Assembly (NCBI RefSeq): GCF_002939885.1
Contig: NZ_MDED01000010.1
Location: forward strand, 55,311 to 119,310
Reading direction: 5' to 3'
Length of the DNA: 64,000 nucleotides
Source of the DNA: Xanthomonas cucurbitae
GTDB lineage: Bacteria; Pseudomonadota; Gammaproteobacteria; Xanthomonadales; Xanthomonadaceae
Of the stretch, positions 1 to 8,486 are shown in pieces. A model generated the notes under the pieces. It saw only the letters and a program-made list of their open reading frames with translations. It was not told where the DNA came from and did not search any database. Every line of letters starts with the position of its first letter. Positions within the stretch are counted from its first letter, which is position 1. Position numbers and translations under genes: made by a program.

Positions 1-2076
1 ACCGCCGCCGATCGTGTGGAGCTGTGGATCGGCGAGGTTGCCACCGGCGCGGTGCGCAGGGTCGATGGCGTGCAGCTCAACCCGGTGCTGGGCGATGAGC
101 TGCAGTGGCTGGGCGGGAGCGCAACGCTGCTGGTCAAGGCGGTGCCGCCGGACCTGGGCGCCGCCCCGCGCAAAACCGCCGTACCGCTCGGCCCGCAGGT
201 GCAGGAAACACTGCAGGGCAAGGGCGAAAGCAGCACCTACGAAGCACGCGACACCTTGTCCGGCCCGGAGGATGCGGCCTTGTTCACGTATTACGCCACC
301 GCGCAGTTGCTGGCCGTGGATGCGGCCAGTGGCGCCCAGCGCCGGTTGGGGCGGCCGGCGGTCTACGCGGGGGTGGACGGCGCGCCCGATGGTCGCCATG
401 TACTGGTGGAGCGGCTGAAACAGCCCTATTCCACTGTCACCACCTATACGCGGTTTGCCCACGACGTGGCGGTACTGGACCTGGACGATGGCCGCGAGCG
501 CGTGCTGGCTGATCTGCCGGTGGCCGATCGGGTGCCGGTGGCGGGCGTTCCGACCGGGCCACGCGCACATGCCTGGCGCGCCAACCAACCGGCCACCCTG
601 GTGTGGGCCGAGGCGCTGGATGGCGGCGATTGGAAAGCCAGCGTGCCCGCGCGCGACAAGCTGCTGACCTTGTCCGCGCCGTTCACCGCCAAGCCGCGTG
701 AACTGGCGCGGGTGCAGCAGCGTTACGCCGGACTGTCGTGGTTTGCCGACGGTGGACGGGCGTTGCTGGAAGAGGAGGACGAAAACCGCCATTGGCACCG
801 CACCATCCTGCTGGACACGGACCGGCCGGGCAGTGCCGGGCGGGTGCTGTTCGACCTGTCCACGGACGACCTGTATGCCGATCCCGGCACGCCGGAAATG
901 CGCCAGCAGACCAACGGCCATCCGGTCCTGCGCGAGCAAGCTGGTGCGCTGTTGCTCAGCGGAAAGGGCGCCTCGCCCGCAGGCGACAGGCCGTTCCTGG
1001 ATCGTTATGCGCTGGAGACCGGCAAGACCGAGCGCCTGTTTCGCAGCGATACCACGGTGGACGAAGTGTTCGCCGGCTTTGCCGGCGACGATACGGCGCA
1101 GCTGCTCACCTGGCGACAGTCGCCGACCGATCCACCCAATCTATACCTGCGCCGGCTTGGCCAGCGGCAACCGGCGACAGCGGGGGAGGCGGTCTATGCG
1201 TCCACCGCCACGGCCGTGACACATTTCCCGGACCCCACACCGCTGGTGCGCCAGATCGGCAAGCGTCTGGTGACCTACACGCGCAAGGATGGCGTGGAGC
1301 TGTCGTTCACCCTGTACACCCCGCCCGGCTACAAGGCGGGAACCCGCGTGCCTGCCATCCTCTATGCCTACCCGCTCGACTACGCCGATGCGTCCAAGGC
1401 CGGTCAGGTCAGCGGTGCCGGCGATTGCGACTTCACCCGCCTGCGCGACTATCAACTGTTGCTGCTGGCCGGTTACGCGATCATCGACAATGCGGCGTTC
1501 CCGATCGTTGGCGACCCCAAGACCGCCTACGACACCTATCTGCAGCAGCTGGTGGACAACGCCACCGCCGCCGTGGACAAGGCGGTGGCGCTGGGCGTGG
1601 TCGATCGGCAACGGATCGGCGTCACCGGGCATAGCCATGGCGCACTGATGACGGCCAACCTGCTGGCACATACCGATCTGTTCCGGGCCGGTGTCGCCAC
1701 CAGCGGCAGCTACAACAAGACCCTGACCCCCTTTGGATTCCAGAGCGAGCGCCGCTCGTTCTGGGCGGCGCCGGAGGTGTATGCGCAGGCGTCGGCGTTC
1801 TTCCACGCCGACAAGATCAACGAACCGTTGCTGATCGTGCATGGCATGGACGACGCCAATCCGGGCACCGAAACCACGCAGGCACCGCGCCTGTTCCAGG
1901 CGATCCGCGGCAATGGCGGCACCGCACGCCTGGTGCTGCTGCCGTTCGAACCGCACTGGTACACCGCGCGCGAATCCAACGAGGACGTGGTGGCCGAAAT
2001 GCTCGACTGGTTCGACCGCTACGTGAAGCATGCGCCGGCGGGTGCGGCCCCCGCTGGTGCCAACCCGGCACCCTAG
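1..2076 (+). CDS. S9-family serine peptidase (prolyl oligopeptidase type), 5' end outside window
   Basis: The reading frame is open from base 1, so only the last 691 codons are present and the start lies upstream. The first two thirds look like the beta-propeller half of an S9 peptidase. The last third is the alpha/beta-hydrolase catalytic domain. The nucleophile is the Ser codon at 1633 in GHSHG, the acid is in HGMDDAN (about 1849) and the His is in FEPHW (codon 1954). Family knowledge: such enzymes cleave short peptides after Pro or other residues and in Xanthomonas are often exported; no signal peptide can be judged here. The TAG stop is formed by the first bases of a small inverted-repeat element that begins at 2074. 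Confidence 0.9.
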   Translation, partial: TAADRVELWIGEVATGAVRRVDGVQLNPVLGDELQWLGGSATLLVKAVPPDLGAAPRKTAVPLGPQVQETLQGKGESSTYEARDTLSGPEDAALFTYYATAQLLAVDAASGAQRRLGRPAVYAGVDGAPDGRHVLVERLKQPYSTVTTYTRFAHDVAVLDLDDGRERVLADLPVADRVPVAGVPTGPRAHAWRANQPATLVWAEALDGGDWKASVPARDKLLTLSAPFTAKPRELARVQQRYAGLSWFADGGRALLEEEDENRHWHRTILLDTDRPGSAGRVLFDLSTDDLYADPGTPEMRQQTNGHPVLREQAGALLLSGKGASPAGDRPFLDRYALETGKTERLFRSDTTVDEVFAGFAGDDTAQLLTWRQSPTDPPNLYLRRLGQRQPATAGEAVYASTATAVTHFPDPTPLVRQIGKRLVTYTRKDGVELSFTLYTPPGYKAGTRVPAILYAYPLDYADASKAGQVSGAGDCDFTRLRDYQLLLLAGYAIIDNAAFPIVGDPKTAYDTYLQQLVDNATAAVDKAVALGVVDRQRIGVTGHSHGALMTANLLAHTDLFRAGVATSGSYNKTLTPFGFQSERRSFWAAPEVYAQASAFFHADKINEPLLIVHGMDDANPGTETTQAPRLFQAIRGNGGTARLVLLPFEPHWYTARESNEDVVAEMLDWFDRYVKHAPAGAAPAGANPAP

Positions 2077-2143
2077 TCCACTAAATCATTGAAACGATCC
2101 CACTTGGCGCATTACAGCCGATTCCTCGGATTCAGTGGACTAG
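2074..2143. repeat. 71-bp MITE-like element with IS630-type ends
   Basis: Arms CTAGTCCACTAAATC (2073-2087) and GATTCAGTGGACTAG (2129-2143) are inverted repeats with one mismatch, each bounded by TA, as expected for IS630/Tc1 elements that duplicate TA. The left end continues AATCATTGAAA, the same string found at the left end of the IS630 remnant behind pobA (about 37794-37818). It carries no gene. It supplies the stop codon of the S9 peptidase gene. The rest of 2144-2414, before the LysR gene, shows no other supported feature. Confidence 0.6.
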
Positions 2144-2414
2144 TCTGCGGTTGGCCACAGCGCTCGGATGGGCGCTGCGTGTCGATCGCTGCTGGCGACA
2201 GGCAGGTGGCCAAGAGGGTGCTCGCCGGCAGTTGCTCGGGTATTGCGAATGGACCGCCGTCGATGCGGCCAACGCCATGTCGGCGATCCATCGACGCCGC
2301 CGACATGGCCTCGATGGAGCGTGGATCGGCTTCGCCAAGCCGGCGCTGTGTGATCGAATAGTGCGTGTTCCTCTTGCCAACGCACGCCATGCAACGCCAG
2401 CCCAACTCCAGCGC

Positions 2415-3332
2415 ATGCTGACCTTCTCCCGCTTCACCCGCTACTTCATCGAGGTGGCCCGCTGCGGGAGCATCCGCAAGGCGTCGGAGGTGCTGCATGT
2501 GTCGGCCTCGGCGATCGACCGGCAGATCCTCAAGGCCGAGGCCGAACTGGGCGCGCAGCTGTTCGAGCGCCTGCCCGGGCGGCTGCGCCTCACGGCCGCC
2601 GGCGAGCTGCTGCTGGTGGACGTGCGCGGCTGGGAGCAGGCCTATGCACGTACGCTGGAACGCTTCGACGAGCTCAAGGGGCTGCGCCGCGGGCATGTGG
2701 AGATCGCCATGATCGACGCGCTCAGCGAAGGCGTGGTGCCGGCGGCGGTGGCCGCCCTGGTGCAGGAGTACCCCGGCCTTACCTTCAACCTGTCCACCGC
2801 CGGCAACCAGCAGGTGATGGAGAGGGTGACCTCGGCGGACGTGGACATCGGCCTGCTGCTGGACCCGGTGAGCGGGGCGGACCTGGAAGTGCGGGCATTC
2901 GCGGACATCCCGCTGGGCATCGCGATGCCGGTGGGCCACCCGCTGAGCGCACGCACCGAGGTGCAGCTGAACGAGGCGCTGGAGCATCGGCTATTGCTGC
3001 CGGCAGCGCCATTGATTGTTGGCGAGCACGCCAAGGTGCTGTACCAGCGCCAGCATATCGACGTGAAGCGGCTGACCCATTGCAATGACGTGCGCAGCTT
3101 GCGCGGCCTGGTGCTGGCCGGTGCCGGGGTGGCGCTGATGTCGTGGCTGGACGCGGCGCCGGACGTGGCCGACGGCCGTCTGGCCTTCGTCCCGTTTCGC
3201 CGGCATCTGACCAAGCCGATGACGCTGGCCTTGTGCGTGGCCCCGCAACGCCAGTTGTCGCGCGCGGCGCAGTTGGCGATCCAGGCGCTGGCCGCACGCA
3301 TCGATGCGATGGCGGTGCCCGTGGTGGGTTGA
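2415..3332 (+). CDS. LysR-family transcriptional regulator
   Basis: A 305-residue LysR regulator. The first 60 residues are a winged helix-turn-helix (GSIRKASEVLHVSASAIDRQ), followed by a substrate-binding domain of two Rossmann-like lobes (roughly 90-300). The ATG at 2415 gives the standard LysR N-terminus (MLTFSRFTRYF); the longer upstream frame is not conserved-looking. It has no divergent partner: the upstream gene is a peptidase on the same strand separated by a small mobile element. The ligand and regulon cannot be told from the sequence. Confidence 0.9.
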   Translation: MLTFSRFTRYFIEVARCGSIRKASEVLHVSASAIDRQILKAEAELGAQLFERLPGRLRLTAAGELLLVDVRGWEQAYARTLERFDELKGLRRGHVEIAMIDALSEGVVPAAVAALVQEYPGLTFNLSTAGNQQVMERVTSADVDIGLLLDPVSGADLEVRAFADIPLGIAMPVGHPLSARTEVQLNEALEHRLLLPAAPLIVGEHAKVLYQRQHIDVKRLTHCNDVRSLRGLVLAGAGVALMSWLDAAPDVADGRLAFVPFRRHLTKPMTLALCVAPQRQLSRAAQLAIQALAARIDAMAVPVVG

Positions 3333-3348
3333 GTGTGTTGCGCAAGCG

Positions 3349-3566
3349 GCCCTCACCCCTGCCTCTCTCCCGCAGGCGGGAGAGGGGAACGGCAACGCAC
3401 TGGCTGCGGGGCGATGGTGTGCAGGTGCTGCTGGTGGCATGCAGTGCTGTCAGCCGTGTTCGGGCAGGTAAAGCGCGCGCAGCTGCTGACGAAAGTAGGC
3501 AGATGGTGCAGCAGCTGTCCCTTCTCCCGCTTGCGGGAGAAGGTGCCCGCAGGGCGGATGAGGGCA
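3349..3566. repeat. REP-like hairpin pair in inverted orientation (REPIN-like)
   Basis: Two hairpins sit about 150 bp apart. The first has arms CTCTCCCGC/GCGGGAGAG (3365-3384, loop AG). The second has arms CCTTCTCCCGC/GCGGGAGAAGG (3520-3543, loop TT). The outer flanks are also inverted copies: GCCCTCACCC near 3350 and GATGAGGGC near 3558. This is the CCCTCTCCCGC-type intergenic repeat that is common in Xanthomonas genomes. It lies between the LysR gene and tatD and may also slow or stop transcription. Confidence 0.65.
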
Positions 3567-3615
3567 ACCCTCACCCAGTACAATCGCATCTGCTCTTTCA
3601 GGCCACACCCGCACC

Positions 3616-4422
3616 ATGCAGTTGATCGATATCGGCGCCAACCTCACCCATGACTCGTTCGATCGCGATTGTGAGGCAGTGCTGCAACGCGCCCGCGACG
3701 CCGGCGTGACGCAGCTGGTCGTCACCGGCGCCAGTCGCGAGCATTCGCCGCTGGCGCTGCAACTGGCGCAGCAGCATCCTGGGTTCCTGTACGCCACCGC
3801 CGGCGTGCACCCGCATCACGCAGTGGAATTCACTGCCGAATGCGAAGCGGAAATGCGCGCCTTGCATGCGCATCCGCAGGTGGTGGCGGTGGGCGAATGC
3901 GGGCTGGACTACTTTCGCGATTTTGCGCCGCGTCCCGCTCAGCACAAGGCGTTCGAACGCCAGCTGCAATTGGCGGTGGACAGTGGCAAGCCGCTGTTCC
4001 TGCACCAGCGCGATGCGCACGAGGACTTCATGGACATCCTGCGCAACTTCGATGGCAAGCTGGGTGCGGCGGTGGTGCATTGCTTCACCGGCACGCGCGA
4101 GGAATTGTTCGCCTACCTGGATCGCGACTACTACATCGGCGTTACCGGCTGGCTATGCGACGAGCGTCGCGGCGCGCACCTGCGCGAGCTGGTGCGCAAC
4201 ATCCCCGCCAACCGGCTGATGATCGAAACCGATGCGCCCTACCTGCTGCCACGCACGCTCCAGCCCATGCCCAAGGATCGCCGCAACGAGCCAATGTTCC
4301 TGGCCCATATCGCCGAGGAGCTGGCGCGTGATCGTGGCGAAGCGGTGGAGGTGACCGCCGCCAACAGCACCGCGGCGGCGCGTCGCTTCTTTCGATTGCC
4401 GATGCCTGCCGCAGACGCTTGA
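3616..4422 (+). CDS. tatD: TatD-family metal-dependent DNase
   Basis: A 268-residue TIM-barrel hydrolase. The N-terminus MQLIDIGANLTHDSF matches the TatD branch (IDIGxNLT) rather than the YcfH/YjjV branch with an H-x-H opening. Further family motifs are GVHPHHA (about 57), GECGLDYF (about 92), LHQRDAHEDF, VVHCFTG and ETDAPYLLP near the C-terminus. Family members are Mg-dependent 3'-5' exonucleases linked to DNA repair and oxidative stress. It stands alone on the + strand. Confidence 0.93.
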   Translation: MQLIDIGANLTHDSFDRDCEAVLQRARDAGVTQLVVTGASREHSPLALQLAQQHPGFLYATAGVHPHHAVEFTAECEAEMRALHAHPQVVAVGECGLDYFRDFAPRPAQHKAFERQLQLAVDSGKPLFLHQRDAHEDFMDILRNFDGKLGAAVVHCFTGTREELFAYLDRDYYIGVTGWLCDERRGAHLRELVRNIPANRLMIETDAPYLLPRTLQPMPKDRRNEPMFLAHIAEELARDRGEAVEVTAANSTAAARRFFRLPMPAADA

Positions 4423-4803
4423 ATAAGCGGCTGTACGCGGTGACTGCGTTGACGAGCGGGCGCAGTGCCACGATGCAGATGCCTTGACCATCACTGCGTC
4501 GGCGTGTCTTACCACGCCTGCCAATGCAGCCGGCAGGTGTGTTGTACTGCATCGGTATGCGTCATTGGCCTTACTACCAACATAGAGACCAGGGTGCGTT
4601 TGGATATCAAGGTGCACTCATGGAGTGCACATTTTCTACCGTCGAAAGCGCTGTACAGTGCGGTATTTGACGGCATCTGACACATTCAGTTGCTGCGTAA
4701 TCTCACGAGATGGTTTGGTCATCCTGCGGTCTTTTTGCGGTCACAGCGCATGTCCATCTTCCCCTGCGGGCAATTGGCCCATCGCAACGAAAGGAAGAAA
4801 AAC
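4423..4803. other. Intergenic region before the small secreted protein
   Basis: The only clear structure is a perfect inverted repeat, arms GTGCACTC/GAGTGCAC at 4612-4619 and 4623-4630 (loop ATG). It is followed by ATTTTC, so it could end tatD transcription or be an operator for the next gene. No convincing PIP box or sigma70 promoter was found by eye. A purine-rich ribosome site (AAAGGAAG) lies just before the ATG at 4804. Confidence 0.4.
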
Positions 4804-5253
4804 ATGCACATTCCCAGCGCACTGAACCGCAGCATGCTCGCCGTGGCTGCAGTGCTCACTCTCTCACTGTGTGGCGTCACTTCAGCCTATGCGCAAGCGG
4901 TCAGAGCCAGCGGTGACTTCTCCTATCAGGCCACCGCCGTCAAACGTCTCGCCAACTGCGCGGCATCGGCGTGGTACAACGATTCAAGGGTTGGCGGTGC
5001 CATCAACGAATGCAATAACGCCGACACCGACGCCAAGTGGGACAGCGTCCATCTGAACGCGGCAACCTACATGGAGATCACTGGTGAACGGGTCGGTTAC
5101 GGAAATGGCGCATGCCCTGCACAGCACGGTTTTCAGTACATCAAGTGTTTCTACGTGGCAGGCCGCAAAAAAGGCAATCCGGTCATGACGGTATCGGCGG
5201 TGTCGTACGGGTCAGGAGGAATGACGGCCCGAGTCAGCTGGTACTATCAGTAA
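4804..5253 (+). CDS. Small secreted protein, function unknown
   Basis: 149 residues. The first 29 form a good Sec signal peptide (basic start, hydrophobic run AVAAVLTLSLCGV, then SAYAQA cleavage). The mature part is about 118 residues with four cysteines that could form two disulfides, and it is rich in aromatic residues and glycine at the C-terminus (ending SWYYQ). I do not recognise a family. The ATG at 4804 is chosen over an earlier in-frame ATG at 4690 because it has a strong ribosome-binding site and starts the signal peptide. It stands alone, so context gives no function. Confidence 0.7.
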   Translation: MHIPSALNRSMLAVAAVLTLSLCGVTSAYAQAVRASGDFSYQATAVKRLANCAASAWYNDSRVGGAINECNNADTDAKWDSVHLNAATYMEITGERVGYGNGACPAQHGFQYIKCFYVAGRKKGNPVMTVSAVSYGSGGMTARVSWYYQ

Positions 5254-5612
5254 CGCGATGACGGGCCGTGTACTGCGCCGTCTCGATGATCGGGACGGCG
5301 CAGTGCCGCCTTACGCAAGCCGGAATAGATGTAATCGCCAATGCTAGCCGCACCAGCGGCATGCGCCTGTCGATATCCAGTGGGCCAGGCCGACAGGGGA
5401 AGCGGTCATCATCTGCAAAGCGTCTCTGGCGCGCCATGCGTGACCTTCACAGATGTTGCGCCGTGTCCGGTGACAATGCGCACTGCAGTACGCACGGTTC
5501 GCTTCGCTGCACCATCGCGGCATCCCGTGCTGCAGTCGGTTCGGTAACGCTTGCGGTACGTTGCGCGCGACTTGCATTTGCAAGGTGACCTCATGGCGAT
5601 TGGAGTTGTTCG
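5254..5612. other. Intergenic region with a hairpin
   Basis: A perfect 11-bp inverted repeat (ACTGCGCCGTC at 5272-5282 and GACGGCGCAGT at 5294-5304, 11-nt loop) lies 18 bp after the secreted-protein stop and may act as its terminator, though there is no T run. No gene is supported in the remaining sequence up to the sirtuin. Confidence 0.4.
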
Positions 5613-6494
5613 ATGACCGCTGCCCCCGCCCAAGCCGACGACGCGTTGCAGGCGTTCATCCAGCGCCACCAGCGCCTGTTCGTGCTCAGTGGCGCCGGGT
5701 GCAGCACCGATTCGGGCATTCCCGATTACCGCGACCTGCAGGGTGGCTGGAAGCGTCCACAACCGGTGACGTTCCAGGCCTTCATGGGTGAGTTATCCAC
5801 GCGCCAGCGTTACTGGGCACGCAGCCTGGTCGGCTGGCCAAGGTTCGGGCTGGCCAAGCCCAATGCCACCCATCACGCACTCGCCGCACTGGAAGCGCGT
5901 GGCCAACTGGAATTGCTACTCACCCAGAACGTGGACCGCCTGCACCAGGCTGCCGGCAGCCTGGCGGTGATCGATCTGCACGGCCGGCTGGATGTGGTGC
6001 GCTGCATGGGCTGCGAACGCCGCCTGCCGCGCACCGAATTCCAGCTGCTGCTCGAACAAGCCAACCCCGGTTGGGCGGAACTGGACGCCGCCCAGGCCCC
6101 CGATGGCGATGCGGATCTGGACGATGTGGCGTTCGATCGCTTCGTGGTGCCGCCATGCCCGGTATGCGGCGGGGTGCTCAAGCCAGACGTGGTGTTCTTC
6201 GGCGAGAACGTGCCGCGCGAGCGGGTGGAGCGCGCGTTTGCGCATCTGCAGGCCGCCGATGCGGTGCTGGTGGTGGGGTCGTCGCTGATGGTTTATTCGG
6301 GCTTTCGCTTCGTGCAGGCGGCAGCGCGCAACGGCGTGCCAATCGCGGCGCTGAACTTCGGGCGTACGCGCGCCGACGCGCTGTTGAGCCTGAAGGTGGA
6401 GCGTTCGTGCGCGGATGCGCTGGCCTTTCTGCAGCCATCGCCTGATCCGCTGCACACCGTAGCGGCTAGCGACGCCAGTGCACGCTGTGCATGA
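5613..6494 (+). CDS. Sir2-family NAD-dependent protein deacylase (sirtuin, SIRT4-like)
   Basis: 293 residues. The NAD-binding motif is LSGAGCSTDSGIPDYRD (about 27-43), TQNVDRLHQAAG is present, and the catalytic His is in DLHGRLD. Two Zn-binding pairs are visible: CMGC (about 130) and CPVCGG (about 183), followed by KPDVVFFGE. The insert between the Zn pairs and the overall layout resemble class II (SIRT4-like) sirtuins rather than E. coli CobB. It removes acyl groups from protein lysines using NAD. The start codon follows TTGTTCG closely, with the start chosen for length and the family N-terminus. Confidence 0.9.
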   Translation: MTAAPAQADDALQAFIQRHQRLFVLSGAGCSTDSGIPDYRDLQGGWKRPQPVTFQAFMGELSTRQRYWARSLVGWPRFGLAKPNATHHALAALEARGQLELLLTQNVDRLHQAAGSLAVIDLHGRLDVVRCMGCERRLPRTEFQLLLEQANPGWAELDAAQAPDGDADLDDVAFDRFVVPPCPVCGGVLKPDVVFFGENVPRERVERAFAHLQAADAVLVVGSSLMVYSGFRFVQAAARNGVPIAALNFGRTRADALLSLKVERSCADALAFLQPSPDPLHTVAASDASARCA

Positions 6495-6575
6495 CGCTGT
6501 GATCCATTGCAGCGGTTGTGCAGTGGTGCGGCACGCAGTGCAATGGGGATCTTCCCTGTGTGCCTGGATGCTGCC

Positions 6576-7682
6576 TTGAGCCAGTTGTTTACTCCCATCG
6601 CGTTCGGCCCGCTGACGCTCGCCAACCGCATCGTCATCGCACCGATGTGCCAGTACTCCGCACAGGATGGCTGCGCCACCGATTGGCATCGCATTCACCT
6701 GGGTACGCTGTCGCAATCGGGCGCGGGCCTGTTGATCCTGGAAGCCGCTGCGGTGCTGCCGGAAGGGCGCATCAGCTACGCCGATCTCGGGCTGTACAAC
6801 GATGCCAGCGAGCGCGCGCTGGCTGACGTGCTGCACTCGGTGCGCCGCTGGTCGCCGATGCCGATCGGTGTCCAGCTGGCACATGCCGGGCGCAAGGCCT
6901 CCACCGACCTGCCGTGGAATGGCGGCGAGGCGATCGCATCCGACCACGCCAATGGCTGGCAGACCGTGTCGGCCTCGGTGCTGCCGTTCCGCGACGGCCA
7001 GCCATTGCCGCAGGCGTTGGACCAGGCCGGTATCGATATGGTGGTGGCCGCGTTCGTGGACTCGGCCATCCGCGCCGAACGCCTGGGCCTGCAGCTGATC
7101 GAGTTGCATGCCGCGCATGGCTATCTGATGCATCAGTTTCTATCGCCGTTGAGCAACCAGCGCAGCGATGCCTATGGCGGCTCATTGGAAAACCGCATGC
7201 GGCTGACGCTGCGCATCTTCGATGCGGTGCGCGCGGCGATATCTGCACGGATGGCGGTGGGCGTGCGTCTCTCGGCCACCGACTGGGTGGACGGTGGCTG
7301 GGATCTGGAACAGAGCATCGCGCTGTCCAAGGCGCTGGATGCGCGCGGAGCGCACTACATCCATGTCTCCAGCGGCGGGCTGGATCCACGCCAGCAGATC
7401 GCGTTGCAGGACGGTTACCAGATTCCGTTCGCGCAGGCGATCCGCGCGCAGGTGGGCACGCCGGTGATCGGCGTGGGCCTGGTTACCGAGCCGGCGCATG
7501 CCGAAGCGATTCTGCAGCAGGGCCAGGCCGACGCCATCGCGCTGGCGCGCGGCCTCCTGTACGACCCGCGTTGGCCGTGGCATGCCGCCGCTGCGCTGGG
7601 CGCCAGCGTCACGCCGGCACCGCAATACCTGCGCTGCGAGCCACGCCAGGCGCGCGGTGTGTTCGCCAGTGGCCCGGCTTGA
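6576..7682 (+). CDS. NADH:flavin oxidoreductase (old yellow enzyme family, YqjM/XenA-like)
   Basis: About 368 residues forming a single FMN-binding TIM barrel. Motifs: APMCQYSAQDG near the N-terminus, HAGRKAS, HAAHGYLMHQFLSPLSNQR with the substrate His pair, and DAYGGSLENR. This is the classic thermophilic-like (YqjM/XenA) branch of ene-reductases, which reduce activated C=C bonds with NADPH. The start is uncertain. TTG at 6576 gives the usual MSQLFTPIAFGP opening; an in-frame ATG at 6543 would add 11 non-conserved residues. The gene follows the sirtuin by about 80 bp and may share its transcript. Confidence 0.88.
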   Translation: MSQLFTPIAFGPLTLANRIVIAPMCQYSAQDGCATDWHRIHLGTLSQSGAGLLILEAAAVLPEGRISYADLGLYNDASERALADVLHSVRRWSPMPIGVQLAHAGRKASTDLPWNGGEAIASDHANGWQTVSASVLPFRDGQPLPQALDQAGIDMVVAAFVDSAIRAERLGLQLIELHAAHGYLMHQFLSPLSNQRSDAYGGSLENRMRLTLRIFDAVRAAISARMAVGVRLSATDWVDGGWDLEQSIALSKALDARGAHYIHVSSGGLDPRQQIALQDGYQIPFAQAIRAQVGTPVIGVGLVTEPAHAEAILQQGQADAIALARGLLYDPRWPWHAAAALGASVTPAPQYLRCEPRQARGVFASGPA

Positions 7683-7862
7683 GGCAAGCTGCGCGAGCGG
7701 CTAAGGTGCCTGCTCGATTCCGTCTGGCGACGATCTGCGCGATGCGCAACGCATTCCAGCCACCACAGCGCCTTCCAAGGAGAATGCGATGCGACACCCG
7801 CACATCAGGCCCGGTTCCCGCGCGTGTCCATCGCGCGTAGCGGCCTGTGCCGGGCACGCAGC

Positions 7863-8258
7863 ATGAGCACGCCGCCTCCGGTCGTCGATCAGGGCCAGGT
7901 CGGCCCGGACCATCCCGAGCATCCGGACCATTGCCTGTACGCGCAGATTCGCGAGGCGGTGTGCGCACTCGATACCGAATTGAACAAACCTGCCGACGAG
8001 GCCAGCGAACGCATGGTCGCGCGCCTGCTGCCGCTGGCCAAGCAACATGGCCTGGACCGGGTGGATCATGTGGTGCTCAGCCGGCACCTGGGCGAAGTGG
8101 GCGAGAACGTGTTCCTGGTGCGCGGCGAGCTGTCCGACCCGGCGCATCTACGCGCACATATCACCACCCAGGAAGTGATGGACACCACGGTGGAGGCGTC
8201 GATGCTGCAATTGAACGAGATCAACCGCCGGCTGATGCTGCGCCTGCCGCCGCGTTGA
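7863..8258 (+). CDS. XVIPCD-domain protein (putative Xanthomonas T4SS substrate)
   Basis: 131 residues consisting almost entirely of what I recognise as the XVIPCD, the C-terminal recognition domain of effectors of the bacteria-killing X-T4SS. Hallmarks: an opening HPDHCLYAQIREAV followed by LD; a central GLDRVDHVVLS; then ENVFLVRGEL, SDPAHLRAHI and a C-terminal VEASMLQLNEIN. In known effectors this domain sits behind a toxin domain. Here nothing precedes it except about 20 residues, and no lipoprotein immunity gene is adjacent. It may be a decoy or regulator, a tiny effector, or the remnant of a larger effector. The ATG at 7863 is preferred to GTG at 7824. Confidence 0.75.
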   Translation: MSTPPPVVDQGQVGPDHPEHPDHCLYAQIREAVCALDTELNKPADEASERMVARLLPLAKQHGLDRVDHVVLSRHLGEVGENVFLVRGELSDPAHLRAHITTQEVMDTTVEASMLQLNEINRRLMLRLPPR

Positions 8259-8486
8259 GCGCGACCAATCGGCCTGGCTGGGTGGCCGCGTGATGCAACG
8301 CCCTGCTGCCTGTTGCGCTCCAGACGTATCCATCAAGGCTGTCAGAGCGGCGGATGTGTGGCCCGGATATGTGCGCAGTCATCTGCGTCGGGTCAGGGCT
8401 GTAGTTGGCCCCGCGCTGCATCCGCTGCGACAGTTACGTACGCAAGCACCGCGCCGGGGGAGATGCGCATTGGCTATCATCGCCCG

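Noticed and set aside
8259..8486. Immunity lipoprotein gene beside the XVIPCD protein
   Set aside because: No frame with a lipobox or signal peptide is present on either side; purU and an ene-reductase are the neighbours.
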